Notes: a model not told the origin generated them from the letters alone. DNA of 15,737 nt from Prolixibacteraceae bacterium (GCA_007116765.1 SKHV01000064.1:1-15737); one strand, 5' to 3'; shown: positions 5,530 to 14,640, counted from the stretch's first letter. Numbers and translations are program-made.

Positions 5530-7047
5530 TCAGTTTTTTTTGAATATGAGAGTAAAAACACTTCCTTTTCCGTATTCGCTTTTCACTTTTATTTCACCCT
5601 TATGTTGTTTCATTATTTGCTGCACAATATTTAGTCCAAGCCCCGAACCTTTTGCTTTGTGTGCCAAACTCCCCTGGGTTACTCTGTAAAACTTATCGAA
5701 TATCAGTTTTTGGTGCTTGGCTTGAATACCAATTCCATTGTCCTCAATTTCGATATAAACAGTATTGCCTTTCTCTCCTGTTCTAACCTCAATTATACTA
5801 TTATCTGAATTACTATATTTCAAGGCATTATCAATTAAATTAATAATTACCTCTGAAACTGCATCTTTATCGGCAGCAATTTTGGATATTTTTCCGGGAT
5901 TTACATAACATTTCACCTTGTTTGATTCAAATTGAGTTTGGAAATTGCCTACAACCACATCCACTAATTCGTTTATGTTCACTTCTTCAAAATGATATTC
6001 ACGCTTATTGCCTTCCATTTTTGAAAAACTCAGGATACGGTTTACAATTGTTCCAAGCCTGGCGGTTTCATTTACAATTACATTCAGATATTCATCGGCT
6101 TTCTCGTTGCTTTTGATACGTTTCATCAGTAAGGTTTCGGCATACATGCTAATAAGTGCCAGTGGGGTACGAATTTCGTGTGAAACATTCGAAACGAACT
6201 CCGACTTTAGCTCAGCCAGTCGCATCTCGCGCCTTATAGTGGAAATTGCAAAAACCAAACCCATAAAAACAACAATAACTAAAAACCAAAATATATACAC
6301 ATCGCGCTGTGAACGAATTTTCACCAACTCTGTAATGGTTGATGTTTGCAGCCCAATACCGGCTCTATAGCCCGGAAAATACCACATTTCACTGTATTGA
6401 AATGCAGCTTCTCTGGTCAAATTTTCATCGCTTTGATCAGACAATTGAATTGCAGTTGTGTCAACAATTGAAATTTGAAATTTATCTTGAGATATTTGCT
6501 GAATTCCAGCGCCAAGGTTTTCATCAATGAATGTTTCGCTATGTACCCTGAAAGCTCCAATGCATGAATTTTCACCTGTTCGGAAAACAAAATATAAAAG
6601 CGTATATTCACCTTCATTAACTCCCTCAATACGTTGATAGTTCTGTTCAATAAATGAGACTAATTTCCGTGTTAAAATTCTATCGGGGGGTGTGACTTCT
6701 CGATTATCTGATGATCCAAAAATGGCAGTTTCAACTCCCGTGTCAATATCGAAAAATGCAATTTGAGAAATGGCGGAGTTATTTTGCAACAAACGGCTTA
6801 CGATGCTCTCCATTATACCGCTTTGCTGTTCTATGGGAATATCGATACGGTTAATCCACGAATAAATAATATTCTCGGAATTTTGATTTATGGTAAAAAG
6901 AATAGTCTCAAGCTGTTGCTCATAAACACGCTGAACCATAGCTTCACTCTCGCTTAAATCGGTAGCTTGTTTCACAAACAAATAACTTATAGGCAAAGCC
7001 GCGATAAGCAACAATACTATTGTGATTTGTATGACTATTTTTCTCAC
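5530..7047 (-). CDS. Membrane sensor histidine kinase
   Basis: A 505-residue sensor kinase starting with GTG. An in-frame stop 18 bases upstream and the lack of an ATG leave this as the best start. TM1 is at 7-25, followed by a periplasmic sensor region of about 220 residues (27-249) and TM2 at 250-268. A short linker leads to a HisKA domain with phospho-acceptor H290 (NVSHEIRTP). The HATPase domain has its N box around N403/N407 (INLIDNALKYS), G1 DNGIG at 436-440 and G2 GSGLGL at 467-472. No HAMP or PAS domain is evident between TM2 and HisKA. The sensor region is not one I recognise. It pairs with the regulator 6 bases downstream. The GH3 gene ends 70 bases upstream with no terminator between, so all three may be on one transcript. 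Confidence 0.93.
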   Translation of the reverse strand: MRKIVIQITIVLLLIAALPISYLFVKQATDLSESEAMVQRVYEQQLETILFTINQNSENIIYSWINRIDIPIEQQSGIMESIVSRLLQNNSAISQIAFFDIDTGVETAIFGSSDNREVTPPDRILTRKLVSFIEQNYQRIEGVNEGEYTLLYFVFRTGENSCIGAFRVHSETFIDENLGAGIQQISQDKFQISIVDTTAIQLSDQSDENLTREAAFQYSEMWYFPGYRAGIGLQTSTITELVKIRSQRDVYIFWFLVIVVFMGLVFAISTIRREMRLAELKSEFVSNVSHEIRTPLALISMYAETLLMKRIKSNEKADEYLNVIVNETARLGTIVNRILSFSKMEGNKREYHFEEVNINELVDVVVGNFQTQFESNKVKCYVNPGKISKIAADKDAVSEVIINLIDNALKYSNSDNSIIEVRTGEKGNTVYIEIEDNGIGIQAKHQKLIFDKFYRVTQGSLAHKAKGSGLGLNIVQQIMKQHKGEIKVKSEYGKGSVFTLIFKKN

Positions 7048-7117
7048 TATTTGCTTTTCTATTTAATAGAATTAATGCTTAAGCCAAAGGTCGTATATTC
7101 AATTTTCTTAGAAATCA

Positions 7118-9760
7118 TTACCACACCTTAAAAAATTCACCTTCAATCATGGCAATTTTAGTAAGTGCTGCTTTTCTTGACAAAGCTTCTTCACCAGGCT
7201 GCATACCCCCTACCGAAATTTGCATAGAACCAGCTGGAATAAACAAATTATGTTCAGGGTGATACACTGCCATTTGCTCGGGAGTTAATTCAAAAGAAAC
7301 ATTTTTTGACTCACCTGCTTTAAGATTAACACGTTTAAACTCTTGCAGCGAAAGCAGAGGTCCTTCAAGCATTTCGGGACGCGATACATAAAGCTGCACC
7401 ACCTCTTCGCCATCATAGTTTCCGGTGTTTTTCACAGTCACCGAAACTGTCATGTTTTCCCCGGCTTCGATAAGCGATGAAATTTCAAGCTTTGAATATT
7501 CGAAAGTAGTATAGCTTAAGCCATATCCAAATTCGAAAAGCGGCGTATCGGTAAAGTATCTGTAGGTGCGCCCTTCCATTTGGTAATTATCGAATGGCGG
7601 CAACTGCTCGTGCGATTTGTAAAAAGTTAAGGGCAAGCGGCCCGATGGATTATAATCGCCAAACAGGATATCGGCAATGGCATTACCGCCTTCTTGTCCG
7701 GGATACCATGCTTCAAGAATTGCAGGAATATTCTCGGCCTCCCAATTAATTGCTACTGCACTTCCGTTTAGTAATACCAGTACAGTAGGTTTTCCCAGTT
7801 TCATTATTTCTTGCATCAATTCGAGCTGTACATTGGGCAAATCAATTTTTACCCTGTCGCCCCCGTCAAAGCCTTCAACTTTCACTTTCATTTCTTCGCC
7901 TTCGAGATATGGGCTCAATCCCATGCACATAATTACAATATCCGATTCTTTTGCCAGCTGAATGGCATCGTGTTGCATTGTTTTGCCGGGAAAGTCCCAC
8001 AAAAGTCTGAAATGAGGAAACTCAATATCCCACTGGCTAAATTCAACCTTCAACTCGTAAGGCACTCCTTCTTCCAGAAATATGGTTTCATACTCCATGT
8101 GCGGATGATGAACCGCTTCCCACTTGGCCAGAGTTTCGCCATCGAGAGATACATTAAATGCACGATATCCTTCGCCTCCAATCATATACTCACCACTTAC
8201 CGGAGGAACTAAAAAACCGCTCCAGCGAACCGAAAAATTTTCATATTCAATACCTTCGGCCGGTTTTTTGTTCCACCATTTATAATCGATATTGCATTCG
8301 CTTGTAACATGTAAAGGGCTTCCTTCTAAATGGCTGTTATCGAACCATTCGGCACGCAAGCCCTGCTGTGTCATTTCCCTATCGATATACAAATATTCAC
8401 ATGGAATAATTTCCATATAAGGAAATTCTTTTGCCAGTTTGCTTCCCGGAGCATAACGTACGTTTGCATGGGGTAATTTTTGTTGAATTCCCATAAGCGG
8501 GGTTACCGGGTTTGAAGGAAAACCGTTGTAATTACCCAACAATATCTCTTCGCGATTTGCATTAGGACCAATCACTGCTATGTTTTTCACATTTTTTGAA
8601 AAAGGGAGTGTATTGTTATCGTTTTTAAGAAGCACCATTGATTTTCGTGCGGCTTCAAGAGCAAGTGCTTTATGGGGTTCAGAATCGACCACCGAATACG
8701 GAATTTGTGCAAAAGGAACAAGTTCTTCAGGATCGAACATTCCCAGTTTCAAACGTGCTAGCATAAGCCGGGTAACACACGCATCAATTTCCTGTTCACT
8801 CACAAGGCCTTCATCCACAGCCTCGATTAAAGCATGGTAAGAGTCGCCACAGTTAAGGTCGGTACCCGCTTTTACAGCCATCGCAGCAGCTTCGGCTGCA
8901 GTTTCCACCACCTCGTGATCGCCTTTATTGAAAAAATCACGAATTGCCCAGCAGTCCGACACGATGTAGCCTTCAAAACCCCAGTCGTCGCGCAGTAAAC
9001 TTTCCACATACTTGCTTCCGCAGCAAGGTTCATCGTAAAGCCGATTATATGCGCACATTACCGAATATACCCCTCCTTGCTGCACTGTTTTTTTGAAATG
9101 TGGCAAATAGGTTTCTACCAAATCGCGGTGCCCGGGAGCTGCATTAAACCTGTGCCTCGAAGATTCGGGGCCGCTATGCACTACAAAATGTTTGGCCGTA
9201 GCAACCAGTTTTAAGTATTTTGAGTGTTCCCCTTGCAATCCGCGTATATAATTTAAGGCCAGCTCACCTGCCAAATAGGGATCTTCGCCATAAGTTTCCA
9301 TGCCTCTGCCCCATCTTGGGTCACGAAAGATATTGATATTTGGAGTCCAAAATGTGAGTCCCTGATAATAACCGCGTTTCCCTTGCGCTGCAAAATCATG
9401 ATGCTTGGCACGTGCTTCGTCGGAAACAACATTGGCAATGTCGTACATTAACCCTTTGTCCCACATGGCAGCCATTCCAATGGCCTGTGGAAATTCGGTA
9501 GCAATACCTGCCCGCCCTACTCCGTGCAGGCATTCATTCCACCACACGTATTCAGGAACTTGAAGCCGCTCAATGGCCGGTGACTCGTGCAGCATTTGCG
9601 ATACTTTTTCTTCCAAAGTCATTTGTGAAACAAGGGCTTCGGCTCTTTTCTCGAACGATAAATTTGTGTCCATATGAAGTAATGTTTTTTTACTGCAAGA
9701 AATTGTAAACATTAAAATTACAGCAAAGAAAAGTGTAGAATATAAGCTTCGGTTTCTCAT
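7118..9760 (-). CDS. GH3 exo-beta-glycosidase lipoprotein with PA14 insert
   Basis: The ATG at 9760 is preferred over one at 9796 because it begins a lipoprotein signal (MRNRSLY, hydrophobic core, lipobox TISC). Numbering from 9796: the N-terminal barrel is at about 50-390 with WWNECLHGVGRAG, NINIFRDPRWGRG, KHF (202-204) and the nucleophile motif SDCWAI, D281. The second alpha/beta domain spans about 400-720 and is interrupted by a PA14-type beta domain at about 475-605. EGEE at 632-635, followed by GGDR, probably holds the acid/base glutamate. A fibronectin-III-like domain closes the protein (about 780-865). The layout fits Bacteroidota beta-glucosidases and beta-xylosidases that remove single sugars from oligosaccharide ends. 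I cannot choose between them. The cysteine anchor places it on a membrane facing the periplasm or surface. It follows the GH2 gene behind a terminator. Confidence 0.92.
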   Translation of the reverse strand: MRNRSLYSTLFFAVILMFTISCSKKTLLHMDTNLSFEKRAEALVSQMTLEEKVSQMLHESPAIERLQVPEYVWWNECLHGVGRAGIATEFPQAIGMAAMWDKGLMYDIANVVSDEARAKHHDFAAQGKRGYYQGLTFWTPNINIFRDPRWGRGMETYGEDPYLAGELALNYIRGLQGEHSKYLKLVATAKHFVVHSGPESSRHRFNAAPGHRDLVETYLPHFKKTVQQGGVYSVMCAYNRLYDEPCCGSKYVESLLRDDWGFEGYIVSDCWAIRDFFNKGDHEVVETAAEAAAMAVKAGTDLNCGDSYHALIEAVDEGLVSEQEIDACVTRLMLARLKLGMFDPEELVPFAQIPYSVVDSEPHKALALEAARKSMVLLKNDNNTLPFSKNVKNIAVIGPNANREEILLGNYNGFPSNPVTPLMGIQQKLPHANVRYAPGSKLAKEFPYMEIIPCEYLYIDREMTQQGLRAEWFDNSHLEGSPLHVTSECNIDYKWWNKKPAEGIEYENFSVRWSGFLVPPVSGEYMIGGEGYRAFNVSLDGETLAKWEAVHHPHMEYETIFLEEGVPYELKVEFSQWDIEFPHFRLLWDFPGKTMQHDAIQLAKESDIVIMCMGLSPYLEGEEMKVKVEGFDGGDRVKIDLPNVQLELMQEIMKLGKPTVLVLLNGSAVAINWEAENIPAILEAWYPGQEGGNAIADILFGDYNPSGRLPLTFYKSHEQLPPFDNYQMEGRTYRYFTDTPLFEFGYGLSYTTFEYSKLEISSLIEAGENMTVSVTVKNTGNYDGEEVVQLYVSRPEMLEGPLLSLQEFKRVNLKAGESKNVSFELTPEQMAVYHPEHNLFIPAGSMQISVGGMQPGEEALSRKAALTKIAMIEGEFFKVW

Positions 9761-9859
9761 TGCTAAAAGTTGGTGTTTAGTGAATGTAAAATACATTTAA
9801 AACTGAGTATAAAGTTGATTAAAATTTATGAATATGTCGCCATTTTTATCAATAAATGC

Positions 9860-9906
9860 AAAAAAAACTCCGGATAACAAGCCTCTAAGCTTACGATATC
9901 CGGAGT
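9860..9906 (-). terminator. intrinsic terminator after the GH2 gene
   Basis: On the minus strand ACTCCGGATA (9906-9897) pairs with TATCCGGAGT (9876-9867), with an inner AAGC/GCTT extension, followed by eight T (9867-9860). It starts about 25 bases after the GH2 stop and separates it from the GH3 gene, which therefore needs its own promoter. In 9797-9859 I see only a weak -7-like TAAATTTT. Confidence 0.92.
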
Positions 9907-9931
9907 CGATATATTTTTAAAATTTCAGCTG

Positions 9932-12517
9932 CTATAAATCGTTCAACATAAGTATTTTCAAATCATTTCCTGAATCAATGTCGCGTGTTGTTATCATTTC
10001 CACTTTCTTGGTTTCGCCCGGTAACATATCAAAATAATTATCGCTAAACTTCACGTCGCCATAGGGTGTATCAAGGAAAATATTCTTGGCTAAAGCGTTT
10101 GTGGTAAGTAATACTTCATAACCATTTTCTGTGCGTCTAGTAGAAAGCATCACATCAGCTTCGGGAAGCTTAAGATTTTTAGGCTCTTCGAAATAGAATA
10201 AGTTCACAGCCTTTTCTTCTCCATTTTCATGCAAAGATATTTTTGCCACTAACTGACTTTTATCGATATCGGCCGTAATGATTTCCTCAACTGGCATAGA
10301 AAACATTTGCGTTGAATGGTTTGCTTCTATTATTGCATTATCTTGAAAGTTAAAGACTGAATTTCCCGCAAAGTCAACCACGCTCACATTGAATACAAGA
10401 TTATTTTTTTCAAGTAAATCGTTTACGGCATAAATAAGAAGCTCGTCATTTTCGATTACAGCCGAAAGTAACAAGGGTGCATTTGCATCGCGCACGCCAT
10501 AGTGCGAGGCTTTCCAGCGGCCATAATAATCAACGGTTGCCCATGAAATAGTTGGCCAGCTGTCGTTCAACTGCCAGTATAAGGAACCCATAGTATAGGG
10601 CATATTACGTCGATGAGCTTCAATGGCAGTTTTGTAGGCTTTTGCATGCAAGAGGTTGCTCACATATACAAAGTGTTCAAAACTTTCGGGAACATTGTAG
10701 TATTGATTCATATACCACTTTATCATGTCGTTACCGTCGAACCCGGATTCAATCCAATTCATTTTACTTCGCTGACGATGTCTCATTACTTCAGAATCGA
10801 GATCTTGCTCGTCATGATTTGAAAATTCGCGAATAGTTTGCATTACAGGAAATGCTTGCAAGCCGTATTCGCTTACAAAACGCGGAACATTTTCTCCATA
10901 AGCCGAAAATGGTCTTTGTCCAAACCAAATAGTCCAATCGTGTTCATCGCCCGATTTACGATCGGCAAGTTGGTCTCCATATGCCGAAGGCGATGAAGCC
11001 CAGTATGCTGTTTTGGAATCGTGTTTCTGAACAGCGGCAGGTAGTATATCATAAAAAATTCGCTCGTAAGTATTCCACACAAAGTCGCGTACATCGGGTT
11101 CATATCTTTCATTCCACCCCCAGTGATGCCAGCCGTGCAGATTTTCGTTGTTTCCACACCACAATGCAATACTTGCATGATTTCGGAGGCGTTTCACATT
11201 GTATTCGGCTTCTTTACGGATATTCTCAAGATGATCTTCGTCGCCGGGTTGCAAAGCGCAGGCAAACATAAAGTCCTGCCACACCATAATTCCATTTCTG
11301 TCGCACAATTCATAAAAAATATCTTCTTCATAAATGGCTCCACCCCAAACCCGAAGCATGTTCATGTTAGCATCAACTGCATTCTTAATAAGCCTGCGGT
11401 AAGTCTCTTCCGACACCGACGGAGTAAGGGTTTCGGAAGGAATAACATTCGCACCTTTTGCAAAAACCGGCACGCCATTTATTTCAAAATGAAACGAATA
11501 TCCCTCTTCATCGGGTAGTTGAACCAGTTCTAATGTTCGTACACCAACCGATAATTCCTTGCGGCTAATAACATCGCGTTTACGTGACAAGTTAAAAGTA
11601 AAGTCGTACAAATAGGGCTCGCCCAAACCGTTGGTCCACCAAAGTTTTGGGTTATTAATTACAAAATCGAAATCAATTACATGATTACCCGCACCAAATG
11701 CAAAATTTTCATTTATAGTTTGTTTACGGTCGTTAATCGTGAGCGATAAATTGTACTCGCCTGCTTCGATAACGCGTATTTCGGCATTACCTTTAAGCCT
11801 TGCAGTTTTATCTTTAATATCTGTAGTTTCAACATATATGTCTTCAATTACAGCATAATCGTGAGCACGCAAAGTTACAGGGCGCCATATCCCCGAAGTG
11901 ACCAGCCTTGGACCCCAGTCCCAACCATAGTGAAAAGGAGCTTTACGGGTAAACACATTTGTACGTTCATTTTCGGGAGCCTGCTCGTTTGCGGCAGGTA
12001 AAAGGTAATCGAGTTTGGTGAGTTTTTCCATTCCCTTATTTACCGGTGAATGAAAAACTATTCTAAGCTCATTATTCCCGGTTTCGAGGTAGGGTTTTAC
12101 ATCTACGCTCCATCCCAAAAACATGTTGTCGGCTTCAAGTATATGCTTGTCGTTCAGGTAAACTGAAGCATAAGTGTCGAGCCCATCGAAATGCAGTTCT
12201 ATTACACTAAACAGAAGCAATTCGTCGTTAATTGTAATATTGGTTTTATATACCCAGTCTTTGGTTTCAACCCATTGCACCTCATTTTCATTCAACCTGA
12301 AATGTGGATCTTCGATTATTCCATTGTCAAGCAAATCGGCATGTACCGTTCCGGGCACTTTGGCATCAAGCCAGTTGTTGGTACCTGCCTCGGAGAAAAC
12401 CCAGTTCTGATCAATATTCAATTCAATTGCATGTGCTATTTCATCGGTTTTACAAGACATTGCGAGCAGTGAGAAAACGAGAAGCAACATACTTATTTTG
12501 CTTAAATAAAATTTCAT
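9932..12517 (-). CDS. GH2 beta-mannosidase lipoprotein
   Basis: An 861-residue retaining exo-enzyme that removes terminal beta-mannose, for example from manno-oligosaccharides or N-glycan cores. A lipoprotein signal ends in LLAMSC with C22 as the lipid anchor. Domains are: sugar-binding beta sandwich (about 30-215, including the beta-mannosidase-typical FHYGWDWGPRLVTSGIWRPV), Ig-like domain (220-330), catalytic barrel (about 335-680) and C-terminal beta domains (690-861). Acid/base is E458 in WCGNNE and the nucleophile is E550 in VSEYGLQ. These positions are close to those of the characterised Bacteroides thetaiotaomicron enzyme BtMan2A (recalled as E462/E555). It has its own promoter about 60 bases upstream and its own terminator. 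The next gene downstream is the GH3 enzyme, a plausible partner on mixed gluco- and mannosides. Confidence 0.94.
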   Translation of the reverse strand: MKFYLSKISMLLLVFSLLAMSCKTDEIAHAIELNIDQNWVFSEAGTNNWLDAKVPGTVHADLLDNGIIEDPHFRLNENEVQWVETKDWVYKTNITINDELLLFSVIELHFDGLDTYASVYLNDKHILEADNMFLGWSVDVKPYLETGNNELRIVFHSPVNKGMEKLTKLDYLLPAANEQAPENERTNVFTRKAPFHYGWDWGPRLVTSGIWRPVTLRAHDYAVIEDIYVETTDIKDKTARLKGNAEIRVIEAGEYNLSLTINDRKQTINENFAFGAGNHVIDFDFVINNPKLWWTNGLGEPYLYDFTFNLSRKRDVISRKELSVGVRTLELVQLPDEEGYSFHFEINGVPVFAKGANVIPSETLTPSVSEETYRRLIKNAVDANMNMLRVWGGAIYEEDIFYELCDRNGIMVWQDFMFACALQPGDEDHLENIRKEAEYNVKRLRNHASIALWCGNNENLHGWHHWGWNERYEPDVRDFVWNTYERIFYDILPAAVQKHDSKTAYWASSPSAYGDQLADRKSGDEHDWTIWFGQRPFSAYGENVPRFVSEYGLQAFPVMQTIREFSNHDEQDLDSEVMRHRQRSKMNWIESGFDGNDMIKWYMNQYYNVPESFEHFVYVSNLLHAKAYKTAIEAHRRNMPYTMGSLYWQLNDSWPTISWATVDYYGRWKASHYGVRDANAPLLLSAVIENDELLIYAVNDLLEKNNLVFNVSVVDFAGNSVFNFQDNAIIEANHSTQMFSMPVEEIITADIDKSQLVAKISLHENGEEKAVNLFYFEEPKNLKLPEADVMLSTRRTENGYEVLLTTNALAKNIFLDTPYGDVKFSDNYFDMLPGETKKVEMITTRDIDSGNDLKILMLNDL

Positions 12518-12578
12518 ATTCGAGTAGATTTAAAATGTTCCTCTTAAGTATCTGTGACTGTTTTGTTGTAAACATTTT

Positions 12579-12586
12579 CAAATATA
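12579..12586 (-). promoter_or_regulatory. -7 element of the GH2 gene
   Basis: TATATTTG on the minus strand matches TAnnTTTG exactly and leaves a leader of about 55 bases before the ATG at 12517. A TTTC about 20 bases further upstream is only a poor -33 match. The 164-base gap to the helicase gene shows no convincing terminator for the helicase transcript. Confidence 0.5.
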
Positions 12587-12681
12587 GAATTTAAAGCCGA
12601 ATATAAGAAACTGTTTAAGTTTAATGCATAACCGACCAAACATTCAAAATTGCACAAATCAATTGTCTAAGAATATTGGTG

Positions 12682-14370
12682 TTAAAATCTACGTTTTTTT
12701 CCACGAGGGCCTTTTTTTCTATCGCGAAAATCGTTGCCAACAAATTCGTAGTTTTCTTCGGCTTCGAGATTTACGCCTTTGAAGTTTTTACGATTCAATT
12801 CGGAAATTACTTTTCGAGCCATTTTGCTTTCAATTTCAACTGACGATGCACGCTTGAAAATTTCGATGTCTCCAATTTCTACGTCTTTTCGTCCCGATGC
12901 ATCAACCATAAGATCGATAATTTCTCTTTTGGTGATTCCTTTTCCTTTTCCAAGGTTGAAAATCACACGTGACATGCTTCTGCTTTTTCCTTTTTTCGAA
13001 CGTTTATCGCTACTTCGTCCACTATCACTATGAGAAGCGGAACCGGGTGTGATGTTTATATTTGTAGATTCTTTGTAATATTCAAGAAAACGATTAAACT
13101 CAACACTGACAAAGCGCTTAATCAAATCTTCCTTCGAGAATTCTTCGAGCATCTTAAAAGCCTTGTCCATGTATGGATCGATTTGCTGATAATTTACTTC
13201 GGTTTTGCTAACCCGCTCAATCATGCTGAAAAGTTGGCGTTCGCATATTGTTTTTCCGTTGGGAACTTCAAGGTAAGTAAATGTTTTCTTGATGGTTTTT
13301 TCAATCAACCTGAGTTTTCCCTTTTCTTTCATATTAATGATTGAAACAGAGATACCCTCTTTACCGGCACGTCCTGTACGCCCCGAGCGATGGTTGTAGT
13401 TTTCGGTATCATCGGGGAGGTTGTAGTTGATTACGTGTGTAAGATCGTTCACATCGAGCCCGCGTGCAGCCACATCGGTTGCCACTAAAACCCTCAGACT
13501 TCGCTCTCTGAACTTATGCATCACGTAATCGCGCTGACTTTGGGTCAAATCTCCGTGTAGTGCTTCGGCATTGTAACCTTCTTTCATTAGCTGAGCGGCC
13601 ACATCTTTGGTTTCTTTGCGGGTACGGCAAAAAACAATCCCATAAATTTCGGGGTAATAATCTACCACTCTTTTCAGAGCCATGTAGCGGTCTTTTGCGT
13701 GCACCATGTGGTAAACATGAGTAACATTTTCGGCACTTGCATTTTTTTGGCCTACAGTTACCTCAATGGGGTTTACCATGTAGTTTTTGGCAATTTTGTT
13801 TATTTCGGCGCTCATTGTAGCCGAAAACAATAAAGTATTTTTTTCTTTTGGAGTTTGAGCCAGAATAATATCCAGGTCGTCGCGGAAGCCCATTTTGAGC
13901 ATTTCGTCAGCCTCGTCGAGTACAAGTGTTTCCACCTGTGAGAGGTTAATTCGTTTGCGGTTAATTAAATCGCAAATACGACCGGGAGTAGCCACTACTA
14001 CATGAACTCCGCTCCGTAATGCTCCAATTTGTTTTTCTATGGGCGCACCTCCGTAAACGGCCACAATTTCGAGCCGGTTAATGTACTTGCTATAGTTTTC
14101 GAGGTCGCGGGTAATTTGCATGCAAAGCTCACGCGTTGGACTAAGAATTAACAACTGAGGCACTTTGTTTTGCAGGTCGATTTTACCCAGTGTGGGTAAG
14201 CCAAATGCGGCTGTTTTTCCTGTTCCGGTTTGTGCCAAACCAATTACATCGTGCTTTCTTTCTTGCAATAAAGGGATTACTTTCTCCTGAATTGGAGTAG
14301 CTTCAACAAAGCCAAGGTCAGAAATACCAGAAAGTATTTCCGAGGGAAGGCCCATTTCGGTAAATAACAT
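12682..14370 (-). CDS. DEAD-box ATP-dependent RNA helicase with DbpA-type RNA-binding domain
   Basis: A 562-residue helicase that unwinds RNA duplexes, typically in ribosome assembly, mRNA turnover and cold adaptation. Helicase motifs are all present: Q motif FVEATPIQ (21-28), motif I AQTGTGKT (46-53), PTREL (78-82), TPGR (128-131), DEAD (152-155), SAT (183-185), and in lobe 2 VFCRT, ATDVAARGLD (297-306) and HRSGRTGR (327-334). A linker with S/K/R runs about 440-466. A C-terminal RRM-like DbpA/CsdA domain (about 467-540) and a basic tail RDRKKGPRGKKRRF follow. It resembles DeaD/CsdA and CshA in build. It has a long structured leader. It lies between the hybrid regulator and GH2 genes and is probably housekeeping rather than part of the glycan functions. 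Confidence 0.95.
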   Translation of the reverse strand: MLFTEMGLPSEILSGISDLGFVEATPIQEKVIPLLQERKHDVIGLAQTGTGKTAAFGLPTLGKIDLQNKVPQLLILSPTRELCMQITRDLENYSKYINRLEIVAVYGGAPIEKQIGALRSGVHVVVATPGRICDLINRKRINLSQVETLVLDEADEMLKMGFRDDLDIILAQTPKEKNTLLFSATMSAEINKIAKNYMVNPIEVTVGQKNASAENVTHVYHMVHAKDRYMALKRVVDYYPEIYGIVFCRTRKETKDVAAQLMKEGYNAEALHGDLTQSQRDYVMHKFRERSLRVLVATDVAARGLDVNDLTHVINYNLPDDTENYNHRSGRTGRAGKEGISVSIINMKEKGKLRLIEKTIKKTFTYLEVPNGKTICERQLFSMIERVSKTEVNYQQIDPYMDKAFKMLEEFSKEDLIKRFVSVEFNRFLEYYKESTNINITPGSASHSDSGRSSDKRSKKGKSRSMSRVIFNLGKGKGITKREIIDLMVDASGRKDVEIGDIEIFKRASSVEIESKMARKVISELNRKNFKGVNLEAEENYEFVGNDFRDRKKGPRGKKRRF

Positions 14371-14555
14371 ACTTTTTATTTTTGCAGGCCTTCCTGTTTC
14401 ACCAACACCATGAATACGGGTTAACCTAGTGTAAATTCAATTGCCTGTCCAAAACCGTATAAACGTAATCAAATAAAAACTTCAACAAACATATGTTTGT
14501 GTTATTTACAGGCAATTGTCTAAAATCTAATTTGTAAAGATTTTATTTGAATTGG
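14371..14555 (-). promoter_or_regulatory. long structured 5' leader of the helicase mRNA
   Basis: The -7 element at 14561-14568 implies a leader of about 185 bases. It can fold back on itself. CAATTGCCTGT at 14438-14448 is the exact reverse complement of ACAGGCAATTG at 14508-14518, and a perfect 16-base palindrome lies between them at 14485-14500 (ACAAACATATGTTTGT). Near the start codon CAGG and CCTG flank AAGG (14385-14396), and an 11-codon reading frame is present at 14376-14411. Long folded leaders are common for cold-shock and autoregulated RNA helicase genes. Any such control here is inference. Confidence 0.55.
14376..14411 (-). CDS. possible 11-codon upstream reading frame
   Basis: ATG GTG TTG GTG AAA CAG GAA GGC CTG CAA AAA TAA on the minus strand encodes MVLVKQEGLQK. 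Its stop is 5 bases before the helicase ATG. It could couple translation to the helicase or be chance. No ribosome binding site is obvious. Confidence 0.2.
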   Translation of the reverse strand: MVLVKQEGLQK

Positions 14556-14560
14556 AAGCG

Positions 14561-14568
14561 CAAAAGTA
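14561..14568 (-). promoter_or_regulatory. -7 element of the helicase gene
   Basis: TACTTTTG on the minus strand matches TAnnTTTG exactly, as for the ffs promoter. No strong -33 TTTG is found at the usual distance. It lies 72 bases after the stop of the hybrid regulator gene, so the helicase probably has its own transcript. Confidence 0.6.
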
Positions 14569-14640
14569 ATGTATTATGGCGTAAAAACAGTGTTTGTAAA
14601 TAAATATTTCTGAAGGTTAAATTAATGTTTTATACAAAGC

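Noticed and set aside
12660..14523. An 11-base direct repeat (CAATTGTCTAA at 12660-12670 and 14513-14523) flanking the helicase gene, which might mark a mobile insertion
   Set aside because: It is short and AT-rich, the second copy lies inside the helicase leader's inverted repeat, and no transposase or integrase is present. Chance is likely.
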